Shown piece after piece: positions 48,159 through 58,101 of a stretch of 64,000 nt of DNA. A program made the translations under genes and the position numbers. Origin of the DNA: Symbiodinium natans (lineage: Eukaryota > Sar > Dinophyceae > Suessiales > Symbiodiniaceae); NCBI GenBank assembly GCA_905221605.1, contig CAJNDS010002489.1:122001-186000 (forward strand), in the 5' to 3' direction. Each line of letters begins with the position of its first letter. The stretch's first letter is position 1. Below the pieces are notes generated by a model. That model was not told the DNA's origin. It saw only the letters and a list, made by a program, of their open reading frames with translations, and did not search any database.

Positions 48159-48880
48159 ACCTTCAACTGTTGCAGCTGGAAGGAGGTGCCACCTGGAAGT
48201 AGGGTCGCAGCTTGCCAGTTCCTGCCTCAACGTCCTGCACAAGCGGGGCGATTGGGGCTTCCCCTTTCAGGCTCTCTCTTTGCTATCTCGGAAGCAAAGA
48301 GGTCATGACGAGAATGTATGTTGCTCTTTCCTTGCCTCGTCTTCCAAAGGGCCTGCGCTCTATCTCTTGTTATCTCCTCTTCTTCTGCTGGGCATCTCTC
48401 TCTTTGTCTCTGTCCCGGCTCGCCCCATGATGGATTCGGATGATCAGGGGCAGCTAGTAAGGGACAAAGTGCAAAACATTTGTTACAAGCTATAATTCTA
48501 AATAAAGTACGAATATAACCTATACAACCCTATAATTCGTGGAAGCAATTTAACAATAACATTCTAATGATCTGACCCTAAACCCTAAACCCTAAACCCT
48601 AAACCCGCTCTGCACGTCTCTTGGGCTTCCAGCCGCTTTTAGGCGGCTCCTGCGGCATGGCGAAGAGTCCAAGAATGAGCCCGGCCAGCATGGCGATGAA
48701 CGCGGCCGGAACGGGAGCGACGGAGAAGTCCTGCCATCTTGCCCTAAACCCTAAACCCTAAACCCCAAACCCTAAACACTGAACCCTATACCCTAAACCC
48801 TAAACCCTAAGCCCGCATGATTTGGGGAAAGTTCTGAAGCAGAGGTCTTGAGTTCAGCACTGATCTAGAATGAAGACACA
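48159..48880. other. Unique spacer with CCCTAAA arrays
   Basis: Arrays at 48576-48606 and 48741-48814. Short plus-strand frames at 48212-48495, unrecognised. Confidence 0.5.
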
Positions 48881-49012
48881 TGCTTGGAGGTTCATCGTAC
48901 CTGTTAACCAATGATAACTGTACTTAGAACCCACTTATAAGCCCCTTGAGTGCCCTAATATGGTAATAAGTACAGTTGCAATTGGTGAAGAAGTACCATG
49001 AACCTCCAAGTG
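48881..49012. mobile_element. TTGGAGG element subtype, copy 16
   Basis: TGCTTGGAGGTTCATCGTAC ... GTACCATGAACCTCCAAGTG. The interior (AAGCCCCTTGAGTGCCCTAATATGG) matches 42221-42260, defining a subfamily with copy 12. Confidence 0.75.
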
Positions 49013-49125
49013 CAGCTTTGCCAGCGGACTGTGCTTCGATGGACAGAGGCCCTTCCTGAACTCTGCCCTGCACACGCTGCAAAGCACAGAGGAGTAGGGT
49101 TTTTTGTGCCAGGGGTCGGGTTTAG

Positions 49126-49345
49126 AGTTTAGGGTTTAGGGTTTAGGGTTTAGGGTTTAGGGTTTAGGGTTTAGGGTTCAGGGTATAGGGGTTTTAGGGT
49201 GCGCCAAACTCCAAGCCGAATACGTGTAGCTGCCACAGTCCTGGGGCCCTTGCTTCTCGTTGGCCTGAAGAAGCCGCCGGCGCAGGTGACTATAGGGTTT
49301 AGGGTTTAGGGTTTAGGGTTTAGGGTTTAGGGTTTAGGGTAGCGC
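49126..49345 (+). repeat. Two TTTAGGG arrays
   Basis: 49121-49190 and 49291-49342, about nine and seven units, separated by 100 bp of unique sequence. Confidence 0.9.
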
Positions 49346-49430
49346 TTTGCATCTAAAGCCGACCTCTTGAACCCAAAACCTGCCGTTATTGTAGGATGTC
49401 GAAAGAAAGCTTGGAGGGAGTTCATAATCA

Positions 49431-49700
49431 TGCTTGGAGGTTCACGGGTAAGTAGGGTTATAAGCAGGATAACTCTAGTTACAACCTTATAGTAGGGTAC
49501 TCATTATTTCGGCGTGTGCCTTATCTTTCAGGGCTTAAATCCTACCAATTTGTAGGGCTTGGGAGTCACGGGCGCAGTATGGGTGGTCATATGTGGGGTT
49601 ATAAGTGGGGAAACGACAATTATAATTGGTTAATTCCAATATTTTCAGGGCACTTAAAAACCCTAAACCCTACTTATGCCTACCCATGAACCTTCAAGTC
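49431..49700. mobile_element. TTGGAGG element, copy 17, long or composite
   Basis: Left end TGCTTGGAGGTTCACGGGTA and right end CTACCCATGAACCTTCAAGT lie 270 bp apart with a second internal GGGTTATAAGTGGGG block, suggesting one copy inserted into another. Confidence 0.6.
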
Positions 49701-51845
49701 ACTGGGGCCCAGCCTTCTCCTGTAAGGCCACGTGCGAGATCGACGGCGCGAAGCGGGGCGTCACGGGAAACACGAAGTTCAGAGGCAGGAGGAAGCCTCG
49801 GCTTCTCATGGCTTCTCCTACTACCCCCCATAAACCCTAAACCCTAAACCCTAAACCCTAAACCCTAAAAGGTTCTTTAAGGGGGGAACCTGGGGGGGGG
49901 GCGTTTTTCTTTTTCCGGGGGGCGGGGCAGCATAGAGGGGGGATGCAAGAGGAAGCCTCGGCTTCGCATCTTCTTTCTGTTGGTTTGTAGGGAAATGGGG
50001 GGGAATGAGGTGCCCTATATAATCCTATATAATCCTATATAATCCTGAATCCTATATAATCCTACATAATCCTATATAATCCTATATAATATTATAATCC
50101 TATATAATCCTATATAATCCCTTAATGAGGCAGGAGGAAGCCTCGGCGTAGCATCTTTAGGGTTCATGGCTTTCTAGAGGGCTTAGGAGTTTTAAGGATC
50201 TTGGTTTTTGGGGTTTTTGGGGCTTAGGGGAGGTTTTCGGGCCGTGGCAATTTGAGGGTAAGGTTTTGTGATTTTCGGGTTTTTCGGCGTGTCTTTGCCT
50301 CCTCCTCCGTGCCCTCAAACCGGATGCCCTCACCCAACGCCCAAAACTGCGCTGATCTTCGTCGAGAATCCCATCACATTCGTGGGGGCGTGCACCCCGC
50401 TATCATCAACTCAGAAACTTATTCCTTTGGCAAACCCAAAAACAGTTCAACCCTAAACCCTAAACCCTAAACCCTAAACCCTAAAACCTAAACGTGGAAG
50501 CAAGGCGGCTGGTAGCCAATGCCACTGCCAGGACCACAAGCGAGCGGGCCATTGCCTTGCCTTAATCGTGGTTTCCCTGCTACCCCCCTCTATACCACCC
50601 CCCCTAGGTCCCCCTTACACAGAAACGTCGAAGTCACATCAACTTTTTATGGCACCATGCTTCCCCAAATGAACGCCGCCCATCAAGCAGCCCGGACAGA
50701 GAGAGGCTTAGTAGCGGAAAAAATTGACTTAACAATTTCGACCAAACTGCAGCTACCTACGCCTCCCTTGGATTACGACTGGACTGAAGCAAACTCCCTA
50801 AGGGTCCATGTACCTAAATAGGGAATACTTGGGCCTTTAAGTACCGCCTATATCGGGACTTTTGGGCACAAGCATATAATTACGAGGTACATGGACCCCT
50901 AGGGACTGATGGCACTTGCAAGTTTAAGGCCTCCTTGACCCAACACAGAGCTCCACGCCTGCCGCCCTTTCTTCCTCAATTTCCCCACGGCTTCTCTGGG
51001 CTCAAATTCTAGGGTCTTGAAGGCAGGGGGGTTCATGGGGGCTCGGTACTTAGGAAACCTTTGGCTTAGGGAGCCTTCGGGAGCATCAGGGAATCTTGGG
51101 TTACATCCCCCCCTCCCCAAGAGCCTTCGAACCAAAGCGCCTCTCGATGGCGTCAGCGGCGAAACTTCCGGTCAGATAGCAGATCCGAGCAAGCTGGTGA
51201 GCCAAGTTCACGGGCGGCGGTAAACCCTACAAACCCTAAACCCTAAAATCCCTAAACCCCGCTATAAAAGATCATGACTGTACAAAGAGAGAGAAAGAGA
51301 AAGAGAGAGAGAGAGAGAACAAAAAAGAGCATGTACTGGTGTTTCATGCTGTTATAGTACCGTCTACTATCTTATACTATAAAATCACGTGTATATACAA
51401 AACCCCTACACCATAACCCTCAACACCCCCCCCCCCCCCCCCCCGCCCTAGACATTTTCCGAGCTTAAATAAAATCCGGCCTCAGGGCCATTCCTCTACC
51501 CTGGGCTCCCCAGCAACATTTATTACTAAGGGAACTACGGGGCATCCCGGGATCAAGGAATGGTTTGGGGTTTAGGGCTTAGGGTTTAGGGCTTGGAGTT
51601 TGGGGTTCAGGGTGGTTGTAGGGTTTGGGGCTGCCATGGGAGTTTCCCTCACCTATGGGCAGCAGGCTTCGGAAGGCTTCCAAACCTCCAAGCCTGAGCT
51701 TGCACGTGTTCGCAGGCAGATGAGAGAAGACAGTTTCTGCACATACTGAACAAAAGTGGGCCAAAGTCTGCGTGGGTCCATTAAAGTGGTCTCCGGCTCG
51801 GTGCTCAAACTCTGTGCTTGATCGACCCAATCGATTGCCTTGATC
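49701..51845. other. Intergenic with decamer microsatellite and short arrays
   Basis: CCCTAAA at 49831-49870 and 50452-50490. (CCTATATAAT)n decamers at 50012-50128 inside a GAATGAGGT...CCCTTAATGAGG inverted element. AGGAGGAAGCCTCGGCTT recurs at 49786, 49949 and 50131. (GA)n at 51283-51319, C run at 51427-51443. TTTAGGG-type at 51567-51615. No gene recognised. Confidence 0.5.
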
Positions 51846-51961
51846 CTACTCGAAGGTTCATGGGTAGTTAGAAGTAGGGTGATAAGTCGGGAAACTATAC
51901 TTACAACCTCATTTAGGGTACTTATAACCCCACTTATAACTACCCATGAACCTCCAAGTAG
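51846..51961. mobile_element. TTGGAGGTTCATGGGTAG inverted-repeat element, copy 18
   Basis: CTACTCGAAGGTTCATGGGT ... CTACCCATGAACCTCCAAGT; 116 bp, one of the best preserved, and its right end abuts CCCTTAACCCTAAACCC. Confidence 0.85.
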
Positions 51962-54112
51962 CCCTTAACCCTAAACCCTACAGGGCTTGCAGTCACACGT
52001 CCTTCTGCCATGGCCCGGTTCAGCGTGCTGATGTAAATCCTCGGCGTTAATTCGCATTCGCACGAACCGCAATGGGATACCGTGTGACTTCACTTAGGGC
52101 TGCTGCTTGTTATCGTAACAAGATAGTATTCTACTATTGTAGTCCTATAGTGTCTATAGCCCTAAACCCTAAACCCTAAACCCTAAACCCTAAATCCCAA
52201 ACCCGAGTATTCTACTATGTGCCAGCTTAGGCTCTCCAGCAGCGTGTCCCACTTCTCGGCCTCCTCGAAGTAGGCGCTTTCGAGCTTGAGCAGAACCTTG
52301 GCTGCCCCAGTGGGCTAGGGTTTAGGGTTTAGGGTTTAGGGTTTAGGGTTTAGGGTTTAGGGTTTAGGGTTTAGGGTTTAGGGTTTAGGGTTTAGGGTTT
52401 AGGGTTTAGGGTAAGGTTTGGGTTGAGCCTTCGACCCTTGTTGGGAGCTCGGGCCTCAAGGCGCAGGCCTCGTGGGGTTAGCATGATCTTCTTATGGATC
52501 TTATAGTGTTCTAGTACTATCTAGCATTGTAGTACAAAAGCATTATAGCATTATTGTAGTATGGTATGTATTCTAGTTATTATAGTTCCACACAGTTGTT
52601 GCCACTACATTATTCCAGTCTTCTGTATTCTTACATTGAGTTCCGCGAGTTTCTGAACCGTTTTTGGCAGCTGGGCCACCGCCAGCAAAGCAGCGGCTGG
52701 GCAGTTCATGTACGCGGTCTCAAAGTTGTTGATCAAGAGCGTCATGTCCTGCCGCTTGGTAGGGTTTGGGGTTTGGGGTTTAGGGTTTAGGTTTCTTTTT
52801 GTTGTTTTGCCACCCGCCTAGGGTTTGGGGTTTAGGGTTTAGGGCTACTGCATGAAAAAGACACCGCGAAAGCTATCTGAGGGTGGTGTGCTGATATATC
52901 CTACTCTTGCTGGCCAAAAGCTTACAATCTCAAAATCCTCCACCGTTATCCCTTTCCCTTCACCTCAGAAGCCTTCAGCAAAAATCAGCTTGATGATCCC
53001 TTCAAAAAGCATCCTCAACCTAAACAACGAGAGCTCCCTCCCCGCACAGTCATGGAAAAGCTGAAGGCTGGCGAGGCGTTTTTCGTACCAGGCCGCCGCC
53101 CGGTTTTTGAAGACCTGCACGGAAATCTGGTTTGTGGGTTTCTTTGAGGTTCTTGGGGCGGCCTAAATCTTTAACATATGAGATTAAGAAAAAGTAATAT
53201 TAATATTTATGTTGACCGGCCCGCGTTCGAAGATGCCAAAGCTTCCTCATTGCGTTTTGTCACCATGATGCAGGGTGCTCTGGCAAATCGGGAAGCTACA
53301 ACGTGAAGGGTTGCCGTCGATATATCACTCTGATGTCCTGCAACATTCGGTTATTACAGTTCGACTTATTATACTATGACATACGTGTGTTCTTGTTCCG
53401 ATATTTCTTTTACTATATGATTGCTTTATTGTGTGTGTTTATATAGAAGCCTTTGCCCCGAGGAATAAACCGCGGATGCCTGAAAGTCTTCCTGTGAGCA
53501 GTCCCCGTAGAACTGTGGGGCAACCTCGTCAGCGAACACTCAGAGGAGTTTAGGTCCTCCGTTCTAGATTTTCAACTTCAGGCTGTGCCTCATTGCATGT
53601 GAGGCTTAGAACCCCGATGAGCGGACATGCGAGACAAGGCACTTGGGCCTTTGCACCCTAAACCCTAAACCCCTAACCCCTAAACCCTAAACCCTAAACC
53701 CTAGACCCTAGACCCTAGACCCTAAACCTAAACCCTACCTGTCAAGCTCGATCCCTAGGCACTTGGGCCTTTGCACCCTGAACCCTAAACCCCTAGCCCA
53801 AAACCCAAAACCCAAAACCCTAAACCCTAGACCCTAGACCCTAAACCCTAAACCCTAAACCCCACCTGTTAAGCTCGATCCCTCGTTGATCGAAGGGTCG
53901 CCCCCAAGGTTAAGGGATAGGATTCGGGGGACCCTTGGGGACATAGACCTCTGACTAAGGTCCCTGTTTAAGAGAGCCAGAAGAAGGTTAAGAAGGGTTC
54001 CTTTTGAGGGTCCCCCTCAGCTAGGGAGAACATTAGGAGTCTTTTTTGCCACCCGCCTAGCTGACGGTAAGACGCACTGCAGGGAATACACGCGTTTTAG
54101 AGGGTTGAGAGC
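51962..54112. other. Intergenic, mostly non-coding
   Basis: CCCTAAA-type at 52159-52205; TTTAGGG at 52315-52411 (14 units) and short units at 52760-52845; AT-rich unique 52480-52640 and 53160-53470. 53636-53878 holds a ~120-bp tandem duplication (AGGCACTTGGGCCTTTGCAC ... AAGCTCGATCCCT) that carries CCCTAAA arrays with it. Confidence 0.55.
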
Positions 54113-54779
54113 TTAGGGTTTTAGGATTGAGGATTTATCTGGCATTTCTGCCGTGGCCAAGAGAGGCGACAACCACATTCCCCACTCTCGCTGCGTCTTT
54201 TTGTCAGATTCGCAGATGTCGCCCTTGCTGTCCACGAACCTCTCCTGCGCCGCTTCGTGTGCTGAGCTATATACTATTGGTATTACTACGACTTTTATAC
54301 TATACAATATAGACAATATATATATATACACATATATGTATGTATATTATGGTGCCTCTTTGCCTCTCTTGCATGGGATCTCATCCCCAACATTGTCAGA
54401 CAACATATCCCCATAGGGCCTGTAGGTAAGGACCTTTGAGAATCATTGGCCACTCTTCTGCTGGCGCGAACGACATGCAAAACATGGGGCCCGGCATGCA
54501 CCAAGTGAATGCAACAGTTTTTTCTAGTATTTGCAAGGGCTGGCCTCGATGGTCGATGGCTCTGCCCGCTTTTTTCGGAAACGAAACTTTCAAAAGCATG
54601 AACCCTGCGCCAAAGCAAGCAACATTCTTAAGGCTTACAGCGTCCTTGCACATGATGTCCATGGTGGCTGCCGCCATCTCACCTCGCTCTCTGCAAAGTT
54701 GCAGGCGATTGGTAGGTTCTGCTCGCACATCCCACCGCCCAGGGTTGCATTCGCAAGAACCCTTCGCTTTGCTCAGCAT
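54113..54779 (-). CDS. Hypothetical protein, two exons, 164 residues
   Basis: Exon 1 is 54779..54434 and exon 2 is 54261..54113. A GT-AG intron of 172 bp (GGTCCT...CTCAG), containing a TA microsatellite, joins them in the right phase. Exon 1 encodes a stretch including MAAATMDIMCKDAVSLKNV and ends EEWPMILK. Exon 2 continues AHEAAQERFVDSKGD, then QREWGMWLSPLLATAEM, and stops at a TAA inside a CCCTAAG telomere-type unit. I do not recognise the family. The call rests on coding-like residue choice in both exons and on phase agreement. Another open frame upstream on the same strand (54984..54679) suggests a further 5' exon. A long open frame on the opposite strand (54436..54828) is treated as a shadow. 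Confidence 0.4.
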
Positions 54780-55179
54780 TCATGGCACTCAACTTTCGGT
54801 TTGCGTACATGGCAGAAGAAAGGATTGAGCCTGACCCTAAACCCGAAACCCGAAACCCTAAACCCCAACCCAAACCTAGCAGTGGATATACATGAAGGGA
54901 CGGGTTGCACAGAGACAAGAGCAACCCTGAGGCTTGCTGACATGTCATTGGTGCAACTACACGACTATTTGCTTCAGAAGCCACAAGACTTCAACAGAAT
55001 TCTGATGCCTACATTTTTGCCCTTCCAAGGACAACTCCTTTCTTAAAACTTTTTGGGCTTCTTTGAAGCAAATAGGATAATAAAACAGGGTTGAGGACTT
55101 AGGGTTTGATTCTCTTATAACTCCACAAAGGGAAGATGGAGGGAGCGCTCTGTTTGGTTCGCGTTTCAATGTGAAACTT
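54780..55179. other. Upstream flank of the hypothetical gene and spacer
   Basis: Another minus frame (54984..54679) may hold a 5' exon. CCCGAAA/CCCTAAA units at 54836-54870. Confidence 0.35.
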
Positions 55180-56570
55180 TTGAAGCTCTGAAGCTTGTTG
55201 TCTTCACGAGCTTCGCCTGAAGCTTTTGAAGCTTGTGAAGCTTGTGAAGCTTTTGAAGCTTTTGAAGCTTCCTTGGAGCCTGAAGCTCTGAAGCTTCTCG
55301 AGCTTCGCGCTTCGTGTGAAGCCTGAAGTCTGAAGCTTCGCGAGCTTCGCGCTTCGCCTGAAGGTTGAAGTCTGAAGCTTCGCGAGCTTCGCGCTTCACC
55401 TGAAGCCTGACGTCTGAAGCTTCGCGAGCTTCGCGCTTCGCCTGAAGCTTGAAGTCTGAAGCTCGGGAGCTTCGCGAGCTTCGCTTGAAGTCTGAAGTCT
55501 GAAGCTTCGCGAGCTTCGCGCTTCACCTGAAGCCTGACGTCAGAAGCTTCGCGAGCTTCGCGAGCTTCGCCTGAAGCTTGAAGTCTGAAGCTCGGGAGCT
55601 TCGCGAGCTTCGTGGGCTTCGCGCTTCGCCTGAAGCCTGAAGTCTGAAGCTTCGCGAGCTTCGCGCTTCGCCTGATGCCTGACGTCTGAAGCTTCGCGAG
55701 CTTCGCGAGCTTCGCCTGAAGCTTGAAGTCTGAAGCTCGGGAGCTTCGCGAGCTTCGTGGGCTTCGCGCTTCGCCTGAAGCCTGAAGTCTGAAGCTTCGC
55801 GAGCTTCGCGCTTCGCCTGAAGCCTGACGTCTGAAGCTTCGCGAGCTTCGCCTGAAGCTTGACGTCTGAAGCTCGGGAGCTTCGCGAGCTTCGTGGGCTT
55901 CGCGCTTCGCCTGAAGCCTGAAGTCTGAAGCTTCGCGAGCTTCGCGCTTCGCCTGATGCCTGACGTCTGAAGCTTCGCGAGCTTCGCGAGCTTCGCCTGA
56001 AGCTTGAAGTCTGAAGCTCGGGAGCTTCGCGAGCTTCGTGGGCTTCGCGCTTCGCCTGAAGCCTGAAGTCTGAAGCTTCGCGAGCTTCGCGCTTCGACTG
56101 AAGCCTGACGTCTGAAGCTTCGCGAGCTTCGCCTGAAGCTTGAAGTCTGAAGCTCGGGAGCTTCGCGAGCTTCGTGGGCTTCGCGCTTCGCCTGAAGCCT
56201 GAAGTCTTTAGCTTCGCGAGATTCGCGCTTCGCCTGAAGCCTGACGTCTGAAGCTTCGCGAGCTTCGCGAGCTTCGCCTGAAGCTTGAAGTCTGAAGCTC
56301 GGGAGCTTCGCGAGCTTCGTGGGCTTCGCGCTTCGCCTGAAGCCTGAAGTCTTTAGCTTCGCGAGCTTCGCGCTTCGCCTGAAGCCTGACGTCTGAAGCT
56401 TCGCGAGCTTCGCGAGCTTCGCCTGAAGCTTGAAGTCTGAAGCTCGGGAGCTTCGCGAGCTTCGTGGGCTTCGCGCTTCGCCTGAAGCCTGAAGTCTGAA
56501 GCTTCGCGAGCTTCGCGCTTCGCCTGAAGCTTGACGTCTCAAGCTCGGGAGTTTCGCGAGCTTCGCGCTT
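55180..56570. repeat. GAAGCTTCGCGAGCTTCGC minisatellite with 136/145-bp higher-order units
   Basis: Built from 9-12 bp words (GAAGCTTCGCGAG, CTTCGCGCTTCGCC, TGAAGCCTGAAGTCT). A marker GAGCTTCGTGGGCTTCG recurs with CGTGGG at 55611, 55756, 55892, 56037, 56173, 56318 and 56463, giving spacings of 145, 136, 145, 136, 145 and 145; the 9-bp difference is one CTTCGCGAG word. The minus strand lacks stop triplets in every phase of the repeat, which explains the long Arg/Ser/Glu/Ala-rich open frames (55526..54957 and 56542..55523). Not called as a protein. Confidence 0.92.
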
Positions 56571-56776
56571 CAAAAACGGAGCTTCTCTGAGCCGCCCCTG
56601 GCTCGCAATCGGAAGATGAAACAAATATCCCAAGGCTCCCTAGATGAACCTTATTAAACCCTCCACATTGCGGGCTTTTGTGGTTTAAGTTTGCAGAGGC
56701 AAAGCGACATTCGAAACCCCAAGCCTAGGGTTGAAGATCTTGCGCTGCTAACAGTTCGCGCAATCGGCAGCCATGG

Positions 56777-56862
56777 TTTAGGGTTTAGGGTTTAGGGTTT
56801 AGGGTTTAGGGTTTAGGGTTTAGGGTTTAGGGTTTAGGGTTTAGGGTTTAGGGTTTAGGGTT
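56777..56862 (+). repeat. TTTAGGG array
   Basis: Twelve perfect units. Confidence 0.97.
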
Positions 56863-56946
56863 ACACACCAAAAGCCCACAACGGTGGGAGCATCCTGTCC
56901 TCGACCCAACTCGGCTTGTAGAGCACAGAGGGAAATAACTCGGAAG

Positions 56947-57107
56947 CTATTACTATTACTATTACTATTATTATTACTATTACTATTACTATTACTATTA
57001 CTATTACTATTACTATTACTATTACTATTACTATTACTATTACTATTATTATTGCTATTACAATTATTATTACTATTATCATCATCATTATTATTATTAT
57101 TATTAAT
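56947..57107. repeat. ATTACT hexamer microsatellite
   Basis: (TATTAC)n with ATT interruptions for about 160 bp. It yields poly-Leu and Asn/Ser frames that are artefacts. Confidence 0.95.
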
Positions 57108-57637
57108 TACTTGGCAAGCCTGGGCACGCGAAATGCCGGGAAATCTGTCTGGGTGGTGGATCTCGCCGCTGATGGCCAAGTGGCCACGGGACCTTCCCCC
57201 CAGATATGGGCCCAAACACAACTTCGATCTTCATTTAGGAACGCTCCTGAGGAAGACTGCTTTCTGGATTCGGACCATCATCAAGGGTTGATCTTAAGGG
57301 CCTTTTCATAAGTAGAAAACGGTTTTGGGAGATTGTGTAGTATACTTATATGGGGACCGTACGGGAATACTACTAGTAGTTCTTCCGACCCCCTTTCTTC
57401 TGGGAGCCCCCGTGCTTTTGTTAGTCTGGGTCCTTGAGGGATGTTGCGGGCTGGGGATGTAGGCTTACAAGTAGTTTCCTTGCGAGAACGTCACTTTGGG
57501 TTACAAGCAGGGTAGCTAGCGATATGGGTTGGTTCAACCTGATTTGCGATACTCAGCATCGTCACCCTAAACCCTAAACCCTGAACTCCTAGACCCCTAA
57601 AGCCCTAAAGCCCTAAACCCTAAGCATGCTGAAGGCT
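57108..57637. other. Spacer
   Basis: AATTAGAATAGG-family right half (GGGAATACTACTAGTAGTTC) at 57327-57405; CCCTAAA-type units at 57565-57623. Confidence 0.55.
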
Positions 57638-58101
57638 TCATGCCCGGGCGCGCCTCATGCGCTGCAGCGCCGGATCAGTGAGAACATGGTACTCGCAACC
57701 TTCGCAGTTCAGCTTCAAGTGATCCACCGTCTTGATCCTCACGAGCTCCTCTTGTGGGGCGGAGGCGTCATGAGTTGCCCTCCAGTCGGTAAGGTGGGTG
57801 CAGCTTTTTCGACTTTACGAACTCTTGACACAGAGGACAAGGACTAGGAACGCCCGACTTTACCTAAACCGTCAAAAAAAAACTCGGCCCTTCATCTCAG
57901 CATGGTATGGTCGTTGGGCACAAACTCTCCAAAGCAAGAGGCCTTACACCCTTCAGGTTATCACACCGTCCCCCTGTGCTCCAGCAAGTTTCCCAGCGAC
58001 CAGGCGGGCACTCGGAAGCACGCCGCCGCACCCTCGTCACCCTGGCAGCTGCCCCCAGCGAAGCCGGAGCGGTGGTGACGTCCATGGTCTGCCTGATGCA
58101 T
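57638..58101 (-). CDS. FkbM-type methyltransferase, partial, two exons
   Basis: Exons on the minus strand: about 58101..57967 and 57730..57638. They join in phase across a 236-bp GT-AG intron. Exon 1 ends with a basic/aromatic stretch followed by VPAWSLGNLLEHRG, and exon 2 continues TVDHLKLNCEGCEYHVL. This matches the FkbM pattern of a TLxxLL helix followed by (I/V)DxLKxDCEGCE, the SAM-binding core of SAM-dependent O-methyltransferases. GACGGTG occurs at both ends of the intron, so the ancestral uninterrupted reading was probably RGTVDHLK. The ORF ends soon after (RARA, TGA at 57638) and nothing downstream continues the fold. The upstream half of the domain is missing or unrecognised. A gene fragment or pseudogene is likely. 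Confidence 0.6.
57731..57966 (-). other. Direct-repeat-flanked intron in the FkbM-type gene
   Basis: On the gene strand GACGGTG precedes and follows the 236-bp insert. The donor GT (GTGTGA) lies inside the first copy and the acceptor AG (ATCAAG) ends just before ACGGTG of the second. I see no clear terminal inverted repeats. Confidence 0.55.

Noticed and set aside
54957-56542. Long minus-strand open frames (189 and 339 codons) rich in Arg, Ser, Ala and Glu
   Set aside because: Direct translation of a short-word minisatellite whose minus strand lacks stop triplets; no domain and no non-repeat sequence.
56841-57291. Poly-Leu (plus) and Asn/Ser (minus) open frames
   Set aside because: Translation of the ATTACT microsatellite.
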